Positions 1 through 7,036 are shown, numbered from the stretch's first letter. The stretch is 11,949 bases of DNA from Marinilabiliaceae bacterium UBA5213 (GCA_002412555.1 DHVH01000308.1:1-11949); one strand, 5' to 3'. Notes: generated by a model not told the origin, from the letters alone. Numbers and translations: made by a program.

Positions 1-108
1 AACATTCCGCATTTGAGCATTTTAATGAATGGCATTCCCTTCCAGCGTCGCGAGTACAATTACAAGTACGGCTATGATATGAATAGTAAGTATTTCTCTA
101 AAAACTGA
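1..108 (+). CDS. C-terminal end of an unidentified protein (5' truncated)
   Basis: Frame 1 is open from the first base of the window and stops at TGA 106-108, giving the last 35 residues of a protein whose start lies outside. The tail is rich in Asn, Tyr, Lys and Arg (ending NSKYFSKN), has no cysteine and no hydrophobic helix, and does not end in the aromatic residue usual for outer-membrane barrels. I do not recognise the family. It is called coding because the open frame ends shortly before a strong terminator shared with the convergent anti-sigma gene; a chance open frame of 36 codons is possible. Confidence 0.5.
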   Translation, partial: NIPHLSILMNGIPFQRREYNYKYGYDMNSKYFSKN

Positions 109-143
109 GGGTGAATTGAATTAAGAGAAATGATCTGATTAAG

Positions 144-175
144 AAAAAGGCGTCGACATGGTTGACGCCTTTTTT
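144..175. terminator. Bidirectional rho-independent terminator
   Basis: A 9-bp stem (GGCGTCGAC at 149-157 with GTTGACGCC at 161-169, one G-T pair) closes a 3-base loop. It is followed by six T on the + strand (170-175) and preceded by five A (144-148), which become the T tract on the - strand. It sits between two converging genes, the partial gene ending at 108 and the anti-sigma gene ending at 184, and can serve both. Confidence 0.85.
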
Positions 176-183
176 CTTTCTGT

Positions 184-1425
184 CTAGGGGTTGTTTTCAA
201 CTAACCAGTTCTGAATCATTTTTGAGGCCCTTTTAAGTCTGTCCTCCTGGGTGAGCCGCTCTGCATTTAGAATGCTTTCAGGGAGTGGCGCTTCTTTCAT
301 TAGCTCACGAAGCCTGTCGAAAAGGCGTAAGGCTTTTTCTTTATCGCCCAATTGCAAATGGTAAGCTGTCAGGTTTACTGTGTCGTAGACTTCATTGCCT
401 GTAGAATCAGGCAAGGCAATATTATGTTCGCGTTTTCTTTGCGCCCTTTGAACCCCATAACCTACTACCACTACTTCGTCCATCGCCATAAGGTTTTCTT
501 TCATTTCAATTTTGAATGGTGCGGTATCTGTTATGTGTATTGTCTCATTATGCAAGCCAAGGAAGCTGAACTCCAGGATGCCAGCCTTATCTTTTACCGG
601 AATTTCAAAATGCCCATCTGCATCCGTAAGGGCAAAGGTGGTGGTACCTTTGATAGTTACTATTGTACCGGGTAATGGTGCTCCGGTTGAAGCTTCTACC
701 ACTTGCCCCTGCACTTTTTGAATGTCTTTTTTGGGGATGGTGGGGAGTGTTTGAGTTTTAGCTAAGGTTGATCTGGTAGTACTTGGAATGGTTTCAAGCG
801 TTATTTCTTCCCGGATTTCATGTAAAGGTATGGCTTCAATGCCAGCCATGCTGGGAAGTTCTTCCTCCTGATCAGCAAGCTCTATGACAATGATTTCGTC
901 CGACACTGGAGCCGGACTGACAAAAACCTCTTCAGGTGCTGTCATTTTTTCCGTCTCAGTAGATATTTCTGCGCTATCTTGTGCTAAATCCATGTATGGT
1001 TTTTCAACATTTGCAGGTAACTCGTTTTTGCTTGCTTCTATAGGTTGTTGAGGCGCTTCTTTATAAGCCAACTTGGATTGGGAAGGTTGCATGGTTAGGA
1101 ACCATAACAGGGTTCCCACAGAAAGCACCAAAAGAATGGAGGCGGCTATGGCTGTTTTTTTGTAGGAGTGGAATACTCCTTTAGATTGGTTGGATGACAG
1201 CTTTTGGTGGATGTAAGCCTTTACTTCGATCTCATGCCTTGTTATTTGGTCAACGGACAGCATGGCCAGTCCCTCAGCAAAATCCCGGCAACTCTCGCAC
1301 GATGCCAAATGGTTTTCTACTTCGAATCTTTGAGCAGGCGAGAGCTCCCCATCCAGATATGCCCGGATGACGGACTCATCCGGGCAATTGCCGTCCTGCA
1401 TGATATGTCGCCATTTTTCGCTCAT
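184..1425 (-). CDS. Transmembrane zinc-finger anti-sigma factor with a periplasmic SusC/RagA-like domain
   Basis: Probable anti-sigma factor holding the co-encoded ECF sigma factor at the inner membrane. Residues 1-60 form a zf-HC2/ZAS-type domain with C14 and the motif HX3CX2C (H39, C43, C46). One membrane helix lies at about 91-111, after the basic pair K89-K90. Residues 113-235 are an acidic, Pro/Thr-rich periplasmic linker. Residues 237-312 match the carboxypeptidase-regulatory-like domain (CarboxypepD_reg-like), followed at 316-324 by DEVVVVGYG, the signature found ahead of the plug in SusC/RagA TonB-dependent receptors. The last 75 residues are helical and TPR-like (YHLQLGDKEKALRLFDRL). 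No barrel follows, so this is not a receptor. Its ATG overlaps the sigma gene's TGA by four bases (ATGA), implying translational coupling. At 413 residues it is about twice the length of a minimal anti-sigma factor. The anti-sigma role rests on the zinc motif and context. Confidence 0.87.
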   Translation of the reverse strand: MSEKWRHIMQDGNCPDESVIRAYLDGELSPAQRFEVENHLASCESCRDFAEGLAMLSVDQITRHEIEVKAYIHQKLSSNQSKGVFHSYKKTAIAASILLVLSVGTLLWFLTMQPSQSKLAYKEAPQQPIEASKNELPANVEKPYMDLAQDSAEISTETEKMTAPEEVFVSPAPVSDEIIVIELADQEEELPSMAGIEAIPLHEIREEITLETIPSTTRSTLAKTQTLPTIPKKDIQKVQGQVVEASTGAPLPGTIVTIKGTTTFALTDADGHFEIPVKDKAGILEFSFLGLHNETIHITDTAPFKIEMKENLMAMDEVVVVGYGVQRAQRKREHNIALPDSTGNEVYDTVNLTAYHLQLGDKEKALRLFDRLRELMKEAPLPESILNAERLTQEDRLKRASKMIQNWLVENNP

Positions 1426-2039
1426 TTGTTAGCCGTCAATATTATCAGATACATAAGTAATTCCAAATTTTCTTTGTTTAATAAATGCTTCTTTAAATTG
1501 CGTTTTCCATTTTGAATATAACTCTTTACCTGATTAATTGTAAATCCGGTGGCATCCTCAACTTCTTTGTAACTTTTTCCTTTCAGGTAGAACAATTCAA
1601 TGCATGTTTTTTGGTCCTGCTCCAGTTGACCCAAGGCTTCCTCCAACTGTTGCAATCTTAATTCACCATTCTCACCCTCCTCCTCATTAGGATGCATAGA
1701 AGTCTTAATTTCCATAATGGACTGGACTGTTTTTTCATGATCAATGGAAAGTGTTATAGGGCTTTTGTCCGATCTGAAATGCATCATGCAGGCGTTTCTA
1801 CTTACTTTGTAAATCCAGCTTTTGAAGTTTTGGATTTCGAAGCGGGGCAGGTCTTCAATGGCTTTTTCAAAGACTTGCATGGCGGTGTCTTTGGCCAGCT
1901 CTTCATCTTGGAGGTATTTCATGCAGACAGCAATCACAAAGCGAATATGCCTGTTGAATAGGGCCTCTATCCATTTGTTTTCACCATTTGACAAATAGAG
2001 GCGGATTAATTCGCTGTCTGTTAATTGACTGATAATCAA
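1422..2039 (-). CDS. ECF-type sigma-70 family RNA polymerase sigma factor
   Basis: Group 4 (ECF) sigma factor, a cytoplasmic RNA polymerase subunit that redirects transcription. Region 2 spans about residues 10-92, including DEELAKDTAMQVFEKA and FKSWIYKVSRNAC for -10 recognition and melting. Region 4 spans about 128-186, with a helix-turn-helix around SYKEVEDATGFTINQVKSYI. There is no region 1.1 or 3, and the length is normal for the class. The last 14 residues are unusually hydrophobic (LELLMYLIIL). The only start compatible with a complete region 2 is TTG at 2039-2037 (or the adjacent ATT). The frame has a TAG at 2090-2088 and no ATG between that and residue 54. A nine-A run sits 21 bases upstream and an out-of-frame ATG lies at 2103-2101, so the true N-terminus is uncertain. 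It forms an operon with the anti-sigma gene and is divergent from the vWA gene, a probable regulon member. Confidence 0.9.
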   Translation of the reverse strand: MIISQLTDSELIRLYLSNGENKWIEALFNRHIRFVIAVCMKYLQDEELAKDTAMQVFEKAIEDLPRFEIQNFKSWIYKVSRNACMMHFRSDKSPITLSIDHEKTVQSIMEIKTSMHPNEEEGENGELRLQQLEEALGQLEQDQKTCIELFYLKGKSYKEVEDATGFTINQVKSYIQNGKRNLKKHLLNKENLELLMYLIILTANK

Positions 2040-2059
2040 CTGCTGTGTATTGGGTTTGA

Positions 2060-2068
2060 TTTTTTTTT
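2060..2068 (-). repeat. Nine-A homopolymer upstream of the sigma factor start
   Basis: On the - strand this is a run of nine A between GC and TC, 21 bases before the TTG start of the sigma gene. The ATG at 2103-2101 opens a frame that runs through the tract but ends up out of step with the sigma frame. With eight (or eleven) A the two would join, adding 21 residues before the TTG codon. It could be a slippage site, a phase-variable tract or a base-count error in the assembly; the sequence alone cannot say which. Confidence 0.5.
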
Positions 2069-2151
2069 GCTGTTTCGTTGTGGAATTCTATTCCCGTTTG
2101 CATCTCATGAATAAGACGACTGTTTAGGTTGAACCATTAAAACTTAAAATT

Positions 2152-4035
2152 ATGAAAATTATTAATGTGAGCAAACAACTGGTAAGTAAGCTATCCCTGT
2201 TTTCCAAGGTGTTAATAGCTTTAGTATTGTTGCAAAGTGCTGACGTATCGGCCGAAAAGGTTACGGGAGTAGTTATGGATGCGAGTTCAGGACAAGGACT
2301 CCCGGGTGTTACAATAGTGGTGGAGTCAACAAAAAATGGGGTTATTACCAATCCAGATGGTACGTTTTCCATTGAGGTGCCCCACCTGCATGCTAAACTT
2401 GTTTTTAGTTATATAGGTTATGATACCAAAGTGCTTAAGCTGAATGGGCAGAAGTTTCATCAGGTGCTGTTGGCCCCATCTTTGGCCCCTCTGGAAGAAT
2501 TAGTGGTAGTGGGGTACAGTAGTAGGAAAGTGCGAGGCGTTTCAAATGTTTCATCGGCTCTTCCCATGATGCATTCTTTTGTGGTGATGGACCAGGAAAG
2601 GGACTTTGATTACCATCAGGGCAATGAGAGTTATTCGCTGGTGGAGGAGTCGGGCTTTAGTACTGCCTTGTCCAATCCCCTGTCCACCTTCTCGATAAGC
2701 GTGGACAAGGCTTCTTATGCCAATGTGCGACGGTTTATTAACCACGGCCAACAGCCGCCGGCTGATGCGGTTCGCATTGAGGAGATGATCAATTATTTCA
2801 ATTACGAGTATGAACAACCTTCTGGAGATCACCCATTCTCAGTCCACTCCGAATATGCTGAATGCCCCTGGCAAAAGGAGCACCGTTTATTGCACATTGG
2901 TCTGCAAGGCAAGGATATTCCGCTCGACGACCTCCCTCCTTCCAACTTGGTATTTCTGATTGATGTCTCGGGCTCCATGGATGCCTATAATAAGTTGCCA
3001 CTGGTAAAGGCGGGCTTTAAAATGTTGGTCAATAAGCTGCGTGCGACAGATCAGGTGGCCATTGTTTACTACGCCAATGAGGTGGGCGTTTTGCTGCCAT
3101 CCACACCCGGTCATAAAAAAGATATTATATTGAAAGCCATTGATGGCTTGACTGCCAGTGGAGGCACCCGTGGCGGTGATGGCATACAGAAAGCCTATGA
3201 GGTGGCGGTCAGTCATTTTATTCCTGAAGGAAATAACCGGGTGATTTTGGCGACGGACGGGGATTTTAATATTGGTATTTCCAATGAAAATGAGCTCAAA
3301 CGATTTATTGAAGAAAAGCGAAAAACAGGCGTTTTTCTTACTTGTCTGGGATTTGGAATGGGCAATTATAAGGACTCAAAAATGGAAGTGCTGGCCGGTG
3401 CGGGCAACGGTAATTACGCTTATATCGATAACATACAGGAGGCTCAAAAGACTTTTTTGAATGAGTTTGGCGGCACGCTTTTTACCATTGCCAAAGATGT
3501 AAAGTTGCAGGTTGATTTTAATCCTGCCTTGGTTGAGGCTTACCGACTTATTGGTTATGAGAAGCGCCGACTCAATGCTGAAGATTTTAAAGATGATGTG
3601 AAAGATGCCGGAGAAATGGGAGCGGGGCATACCGTGACGGCTTTGTATGAAATTATTCCTAAAGGTGTAAAAAGTCGCTTTGTAACTTCTCCTGATTTGT
3701 CGGATTATCAGTCTTCACAGCAAGCATATGACCATCGAAGTGAGGAGGTAGCAACTATTCGTGTACGCTATAAACAGCCTCAGGGGAACGAAAGCACGGA
3801 GTTCAGAAAAGTGGTAAAGAAGGATCAAAGGGCCTTTAACCTGACTTCTGAGAATTATAAATTCTCCTCAGCAGTGGCCATGTTTGGCATGCTTTTGCAG
3901 AATTCTGAGTTTAAAGGCACATCTGATTATGATAAGGTGATGGCTATGGCTCAAAAAGCGAGAGGTGAGGATGAAGATGGCTACCGTGCTGAATTTGTTC
4001 GTTTGGTCCAATCAATGGGACAAATGGCCAAGTAA
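2152..4035 (+). CDS. Secreted YfbK-like von Willebrand factor A protein with SusC/RagA-like N-terminal domain
   Basis: Envelope protein of unknown biochemical role; vWA domains bind a metal ion and a protein partner. Residues 1-34 are a type I signal peptide (cleavage likely after VSA, A34). Residues 37-110 form a CarboxypepD_reg-like domain, followed by the SusC/RagA-type signature ELVVVGYSS (116-124) and NVSSA (132-136). A linker leads to the YfbK-type pre-vWA region at about 168-262 (FSISVDKASYANVRRFI, EEMINYFNY). The vWA domain spans about 265-440 with a complete MIDAS site: DVSGS (D271, S273, S275), T339 and D369. The remainder to 627 resembles the C-terminal domain of YfbK (DUF3520). 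It starts 112 bases from the divergent sigma/anti-sigma operon, and control by that sigma factor is likely but inferred. ATG 2152 is chosen because it precedes a complete signal peptide; its leader is A/T-rich with no Shine-Dalgarno sequence. No convincing terminator follows. Confidence 0.9.
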   Translation: MKIINVSKQLVSKLSLFSKVLIALVLLQSADVSAEKVTGVVMDASSGQGLPGVTIVVESTKNGVITNPDGTFSIEVPHLHAKLVFSYIGYDTKVLKLNGQKFHQVLLAPSLAPLEELVVVGYSSRKVRGVSNVSSALPMMHSFVVMDQERDFDYHQGNESYSLVEESGFSTALSNPLSTFSISVDKASYANVRRFINHGQQPPADAVRIEEMINYFNYEYEQPSGDHPFSVHSEYAECPWQKEHRLLHIGLQGKDIPLDDLPPSNLVFLIDVSGSMDAYNKLPLVKAGFKMLVNKLRATDQVAIVYYANEVGVLLPSTPGHKKDIILKAIDGLTASGGTRGGDGIQKAYEVAVSHFIPEGNNRVILATDGDFNIGISNENELKRFIEEKRKTGVFLTCLGFGMGNYKDSKMEVLAGAGNGNYAYIDNIQEAQKTFLNEFGGTLFTIAKDVKLQVDFNPALVEAYRLIGYEKRRLNAEDFKDDVKDAGEMGAGHTVTALYEIIPKGVKSRFVTSPDLSDYQSSQQAYDHRSEEVATIRVRYKQPQGNESTEFRKVVKKDQRAFNLTSENYKFSSAVAMFGMLLQNSEFKGTSDYDKVMAMAQKARGEDEDGYRAEFVRLVQSMGQMAK

Positions 4036-4101
4036 CAAAAAACAAGAGGCCTATGGTCTGGATGAGGGAGGGAAGTAAATGACAGATAAAGCGTTAAAGT
4101 A

Positions 4102-4120
4102 CTTAATTACAGTAATTTAG
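4102..4120. promoter_or_regulatory. Imperfect 19-bp palindrome upstream of the hdr-like cluster
   Basis: CTTAATTAC, one central A, then GTAATTTAG: eight of nine positions pair. It is A/T-rich with no T tract, so a terminator is unlikely; a dimeric repressor or activator site is possible. It lies 133 bases before the first hdr-like start codon and 67 bases after the vWA stop. No regulator gene adjoins it. Confidence 0.3.
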
Positions 4121-4167
4121 GATAGGTATTTGTACTACCGTGCTTTTACGTATTTCCACCCTTTATA

Positions 4168-4194
4168 ATCAAAAGAATGTCGGTTACTTTTGAT
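4168..4194. promoter_or_regulatory. 8-bp perfect inverted repeat upstream of the hdr-like cluster, operator candidate
   Basis: ATCAAAAG (4168-4175) and CTTTTGAT (4187-4194) are perfect inverted copies separated by 11 bases, so their centres lie 19 bp apart, about two helical turns. That geometry suits a dimeric DNA-binding protein. No T tract follows. The right arm covers the TTTTG that is the best -33 element for the downstream operon, so a bound protein could block or position RNA polymerase. Confidence 0.4.
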
Positions 4195-4224
4195 AAAGCA
4201 TAATGTATGCGACCTAAGTTTTTG
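4188..4224 (+). promoter_or_regulatory. Candidate Bacteroidota-type promoter for the hdr-like operon
   Basis: TTTTG at 4188-4192 could be the -33 element and TAAGTTTT at 4215-4222 (seven of eight against TAnnTTTG) the -7 element. The spacing is 22 bases, slightly longer than the usual 19-21. A start near 4230 would give a leader of about 23 bases to ATG 4253. Weak, based on pattern alone. Confidence 0.3.
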
Positions 4225-4252
4225 ATTATTAGTGTGTATTAATTTCCACTCC

Positions 4253-4936
4253 ATGGTCTCTTTAATTTCCCTTTTGCAGCAGGATATCCGTTTTCAGGAA
4301 GGGTTGACGGCCTGCATGAATTGCGGGGTATGCACGGCCATTTGTCCGGCCGCTGCCCACTTCGACTATGATCCCCGAAAAATTTGTCAGGAGGTGCAAT
4401 CAGGCGATGAGCACGTGCTGGAAGACCTTCTAAAGGGAGAAGAAATTTGGATGTGTGGTCAGTGCTTGTCGTGCAAAACCCGCTGTCCGCGCAACAACAC
4501 CCCGGGATACATCATTCAGGTTTTGAGAAAGGTCAGTCAGCAAAGAGGCCTTTTTGTCCACTCCCGCCTGGGACGCCAGCAATTGATTCTCAAACGGGTA
4601 ATTGGCCACAGCATTCTGGAAACAGGGTATTGCGTACATCCAAAGCTGGTGGTTCCCGAAATGCACCCTGAACAAGGCCCGGTGTGGACCTGGGTACTTA
4701 AAAATGGAAAAGAATTGTATGCCCAGTGTGGCTCTCTGTTTTATGAGCCGGGAGTGGGTGGTATGCGGCAAATAGATGAGGATACTCTATATGAAATGCG
4801 TGCCATTTTTAAGGAGACGGGGGCTTTGACCTTGTTTGAGCAAATTGAGTCTGCGTCTAGAGATAAAGCGGATGAAATGGGCCTCACATTTTCAGCGGAT
4901 GCTGAAAATGATTATTTTAAAGCGATTCAGATATGA
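4253..4936 (+). CDS. HdrC-like 4Fe-4S dicluster protein, first subunit of the Hdr-like complex
   Basis: Small electron-transfer subunit related to HdrC (CoB-CoM heterodisulfide reductase subunit C), predicted cytoplasmic or membrane-peripheral. Two CX2CX2CX3CP motifs bind two cubane [4Fe-4S] clusters: C21, C24, C27, C31 and C68, C71, C74, C78. The second reads CGQCLSCKTRCP. The remaining 145 residues are a cysteine-poor helical extension (FYEPGVGGMRQIDEDTLYEMR) longer than in small HdrC proteins. The ATG at 4253 (227 residues) is preferred: it puts LLQQDIRFQEGL directly before the first cluster, as in HdrC relatives. A GTG at 4232 would add only seven residues and lies almost at the predicted transcription start. 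The stop overlaps the next start as ATGA, so it is coupled to the HdrB-like gene. The substrate is not identifiable. Confidence 0.88.
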   Translation: MVSLISLLQQDIRFQEGLTACMNCGVCTAICPAAAHFDYDPRKICQEVQSGDEHVLEDLLKGEEIWMCGQCLSCKTRCPRNNTPGYIIQVLRKVSQQRGLFVHSRLGRQQLILKRVIGHSILETGYCVHPKLVVPEMHPEQGPVWTWVLKNGKELYAQCGSLFYEPGVGGMRQIDEDTLYEMRAIFKETGALTLFEQIESASRDKADEMGLTFSADAENDYFKAIQI

Positions 4937-5994
4937 GCTCTTTCAATTGGAAATCTTACCAAAAGGAGATTCCGGACGATCATTTTTTTTATGTCCGCAG
5001 TTGCATCCGGCAAACTTTTTACCCCGGGTCAGAAGCGGCTTTCCTGCACATTTTGAGACAGGTGCTTCACAAGGATGTTTTTGAAGATAAGCGCCATACA
5101 ACCTGCACCGGTATTGGTTACCATTCAGACATAGTGCCCTTGGAGACCCTCATGACGGTGGTAGGGCGACAATTCGCGCTAATGACAGAAGCTGGCTACA
5201 AGCATTTGCTGGTTTCTTGCGTCACTTCCTTTGGCATCTATCTGGAGATCTTGGATATGTGGAAGCATTTTCCTGAGAAGTTGGCTGAAACGCGTCTGGC
5301 CTTGTGGAAGACTACCAGACGGGAGTTTGAGGTTCCGCTTTTAGTGGCGCATACCTCTGATGTTATTTTTCATTTTAAAGAACAGATTTTAGAAAAATCT
5401 GTCGTTCAACTGGTTGACCCGTCAACCGGAATCGCTTTAAGAGGCGTGGAGCATGTGGGTTGTCACTATGCCAAAATCTTTCCGCAGGATGGTATTGGAG
5501 GGGCCGAGTTTCCGAAAGTATTGTCCGGGTTGATAGAAGCGTGGGGCGGGGCAGTGGTAGACTACCCTGAACGCCGGCATTGCTGCGGCTTTGGCTTTCG
5601 TAATTATCTGATAAAAGCCAATCGGGGCTATTCTGTCTCCAACTCAAAAATCAAATTCGAGTCCATGGCCATCTATGAGCCGGACTTTATTCTTACCAAT
5701 TGTCCGGGTTGCAATATGTTTCTGGACCGCTGGCAATATGCTTTATCGGAGATAGAAGGCAAGACCTATGACAAAACGGGTGTTGGTATTCCGGTACTAA
5801 GTGCCTGTGAGTTGGCCGGGCTCATGCTGGGCATGGACCCGTGGACTTTGGGCTTGCAAATGCATCAGGTTCAGGTAGAGTCTTTACTCGATAAAATGGG
5901 TGTTAAGTATGCGCACATGGAGAAATACTATTTGGCTGGTAAGCCAACTGTAGGTCCTGAAAGACCTTCGGTACTGCTGGTACAGGAAAATTGA
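4933..5994 (+). CDS. HdrB-like CCG-domain protein with a degraded N-terminal cluster site
   Basis: Related to HdrB, the subunit that in methanogens reduces a disulfide at two non-cubane [4Fe-4S] clusters, each bound by a CCG motif (CX31-39CCX35-36CXXC). The C-terminal motif is complete: C177, C217-C218, C257, C260, with the CCGFG hallmark and TNCPGC; its second spacer is 38, slightly long. The N-terminal counterpart keeps only C24, C58 and C96. The residues aligning with the other two ligands are T57 (TC instead of CC) and S99 (CVTS instead of CXXC), so a normal five-cysteine site cannot form there. The length (353) exceeds methanogen HdrB by about 50 residues, mostly at the C-terminus. It overlaps the upstream gene by four bases, and the HdrA-like gene starts four bases after its stop. 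A LutA/GlcF-type role is less likely because an HdrA flavoprotein is the partner here. Confidence 0.88.
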   Translation: MSSFNWKSYQKEIPDDHFFYVRSCIRQTFYPGSEAAFLHILRQVLHKDVFEDKRHTTCTGIGYHSDIVPLETLMTVVGRQFALMTEAGYKHLLVSCVTSFGIYLEILDMWKHFPEKLAETRLALWKTTRREFEVPLLVAHTSDVIFHFKEQILEKSVVQLVDPSTGIALRGVEHVGCHYAKIFPQDGIGGAEFPKVLSGLIEAWGGAVVDYPERRHCCGFGFRNYLIKANRGYSVSNSKIKFESMAIYEPDFILTNCPGCNMFLDRWQYALSEIEGKTYDKTGVGIPVLSACELAGLMLGMDPWTLGLQMHQVQVESLLDKMGVKYAHMEKYYLAGKPTVGPERPSVLLVQEN

Positions 5995-5998
5995 CAAG

Positions 5999-7036
5999 AT
6001 GACACAACAAAAAGTTGCCATAATAGGTGCCGGTCCGGCCGGCCTCCAAAGCGCCATATCACTGGCTGAAATGGGTTTTTTGGTGCAATTATTTGAAAAG
6101 GAGAAACAGCCTGGGGGACACCTGGCCCACTGGCATGTATTATTTCCGGATAGGCAACCTGCCAACGAGGTGCTGGATGCTTTGATGATTTCAGCCATGA
6201 ATCCTAATATCAGCCTTATTACGGGTGCTGAAATCTCCGCCATCGAACCTTCTGGCCGGAAGTGGCAACTCAAAAAGGCTGAGACACTCATCTGCGAAGT
6301 GGATGCTGTCCTTTTGGCCTCCGGCTTCAAGCTGTTTGATGCAGCCCAAAAAGAGGAGTATGGTTATGGTATTTATCCTGCTGTGGTCACTTCAAGCGAG
6401 TTGGAAGCCCTATTTATGCACCAAAAACCGTGGCCATTTAACGAAAACCTCGAATCGCCAAAAATAGGACTGGTGCACTGTGTGGGCTCACGCGATGCCA
6501 AATGCGGTAATCTTTATTGTAGCAAAGTTTGCTGTGTAACAGCTGTGAAGCAAGCCATTGAATTGAAAAAAACTTTTCCTGCTGCTCAGGTTTATAGTTT
6601 TTACATGGATATGCGCATGTTCGGTTTGGGCTACGAAGAATTGTACCACCAGGCCCAGATGGAATATCGGGTGCAATTTATCAGGGGACGCCTGTCTGAA
6701 GCTTCGCCAGCTGATGGTCAGCGCATCCAGGTAAAGGCTGAAGATACTTTGATGGGACGGCCGCTCAAACTGACACTTGATATGTTGGTGCTGATGGTGG
6801 GCATGACACCCTCTGTTGTTCTGGGCAATGGCAGCGCGTCTGTTGAGCTTAAGAAGCCTATGTTTGCTGATGGATTTGTGAAAATGCCTGGCCAGGCACT
6901 GGATGACTCAAGGCTTCAGAAGCCTGGTCTTTTTGTTGCCGGAGCCTGCAAGGGTCCTGTCACTTTGCCTGATGTGGTGAAGGATGCCAAAGCCACTGCT
7001 TTGGATATATGCAATTATTTAACTGAGGTGCTATGA
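5999..7036 (+). CDS. Short HdrA-like FAD/iron-sulfur oxidoreductase
   Basis: FAD-dependent electron-transfer subunit corresponding to the core of HdrA. The N-terminal Rossmann fold starts at residue 5 with GAGPAG (10-15), E33 at the end of the second strand, and PGGHL at 38-42. A second flavin contact is LLASGF (105-110). The central cluster segment is CVGSRD (161-166) with C169, C174 and C178-C179 (YCSKVCC), the pattern that binds one [4Fe-4S] cluster in HdrA. The end has the flavoprotein motif LFVAGACKGP. At 345 residues it lacks the N-terminal ferredoxin region and the C-terminal pair of 4Fe-4S motifs of full HdrA (about 650 residues), so it resembles the short HdrA of sHdr complexes more than the flavin-bifurcating form. 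It sits between the HdrB- and HdrC-like genes, with ATGA coupling downstream. Confidence 0.9.
   Translation: MTQQKVAIIGAGPAGLQSAISLAEMGFLVQLFEKEKQPGGHLAHWHVLFPDRQPANEVLDALMISAMNPNISLITGAEISAIEPSGRKWQLKKAETLICEVDAVLLASGFKLFDAAQKEEYGYGIYPAVVTSSELEALFMHQKPWPFNENLESPKIGLVHCVGSRDAKCGNLYCSKVCCVTAVKQAIELKKTFPAAQVYSFYMDMRMFGLGYEELYHQAQMEYRVQFIRGRLSEASPADGQRIQVKAEDTLMGRPLKLTLDMLVLMVGMTPSVVLGNGSASVELKKPMFADGFVKMPGQALDDSRLQKPGLFVAGACKGPVTLPDVVKDAKATALDICNYLTEVL

Noticed and set aside
2112..2123. 12-base sequence TAAGACGACTGT repeated at the end of the window (11938-11949)
   Set aside because: A few repeated 12-mers are expected by chance in 12 kb; one copy is intergenic and the other is inside a coding frame, with no further similarity around them.
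4232..4252. GTG start for the first HdrC-like protein
   Set aside because: It adds seven residues with no family similarity and lies almost at the candidate transcription start; the in-frame ATG at 4253 fits the usual N-terminus.
5884..6330. 148-codon open frame on the - strand across the HdrB/HdrA junction
   Set aside because: Shadow of two well-supported + strand genes; no motif, and it would run against the operon.
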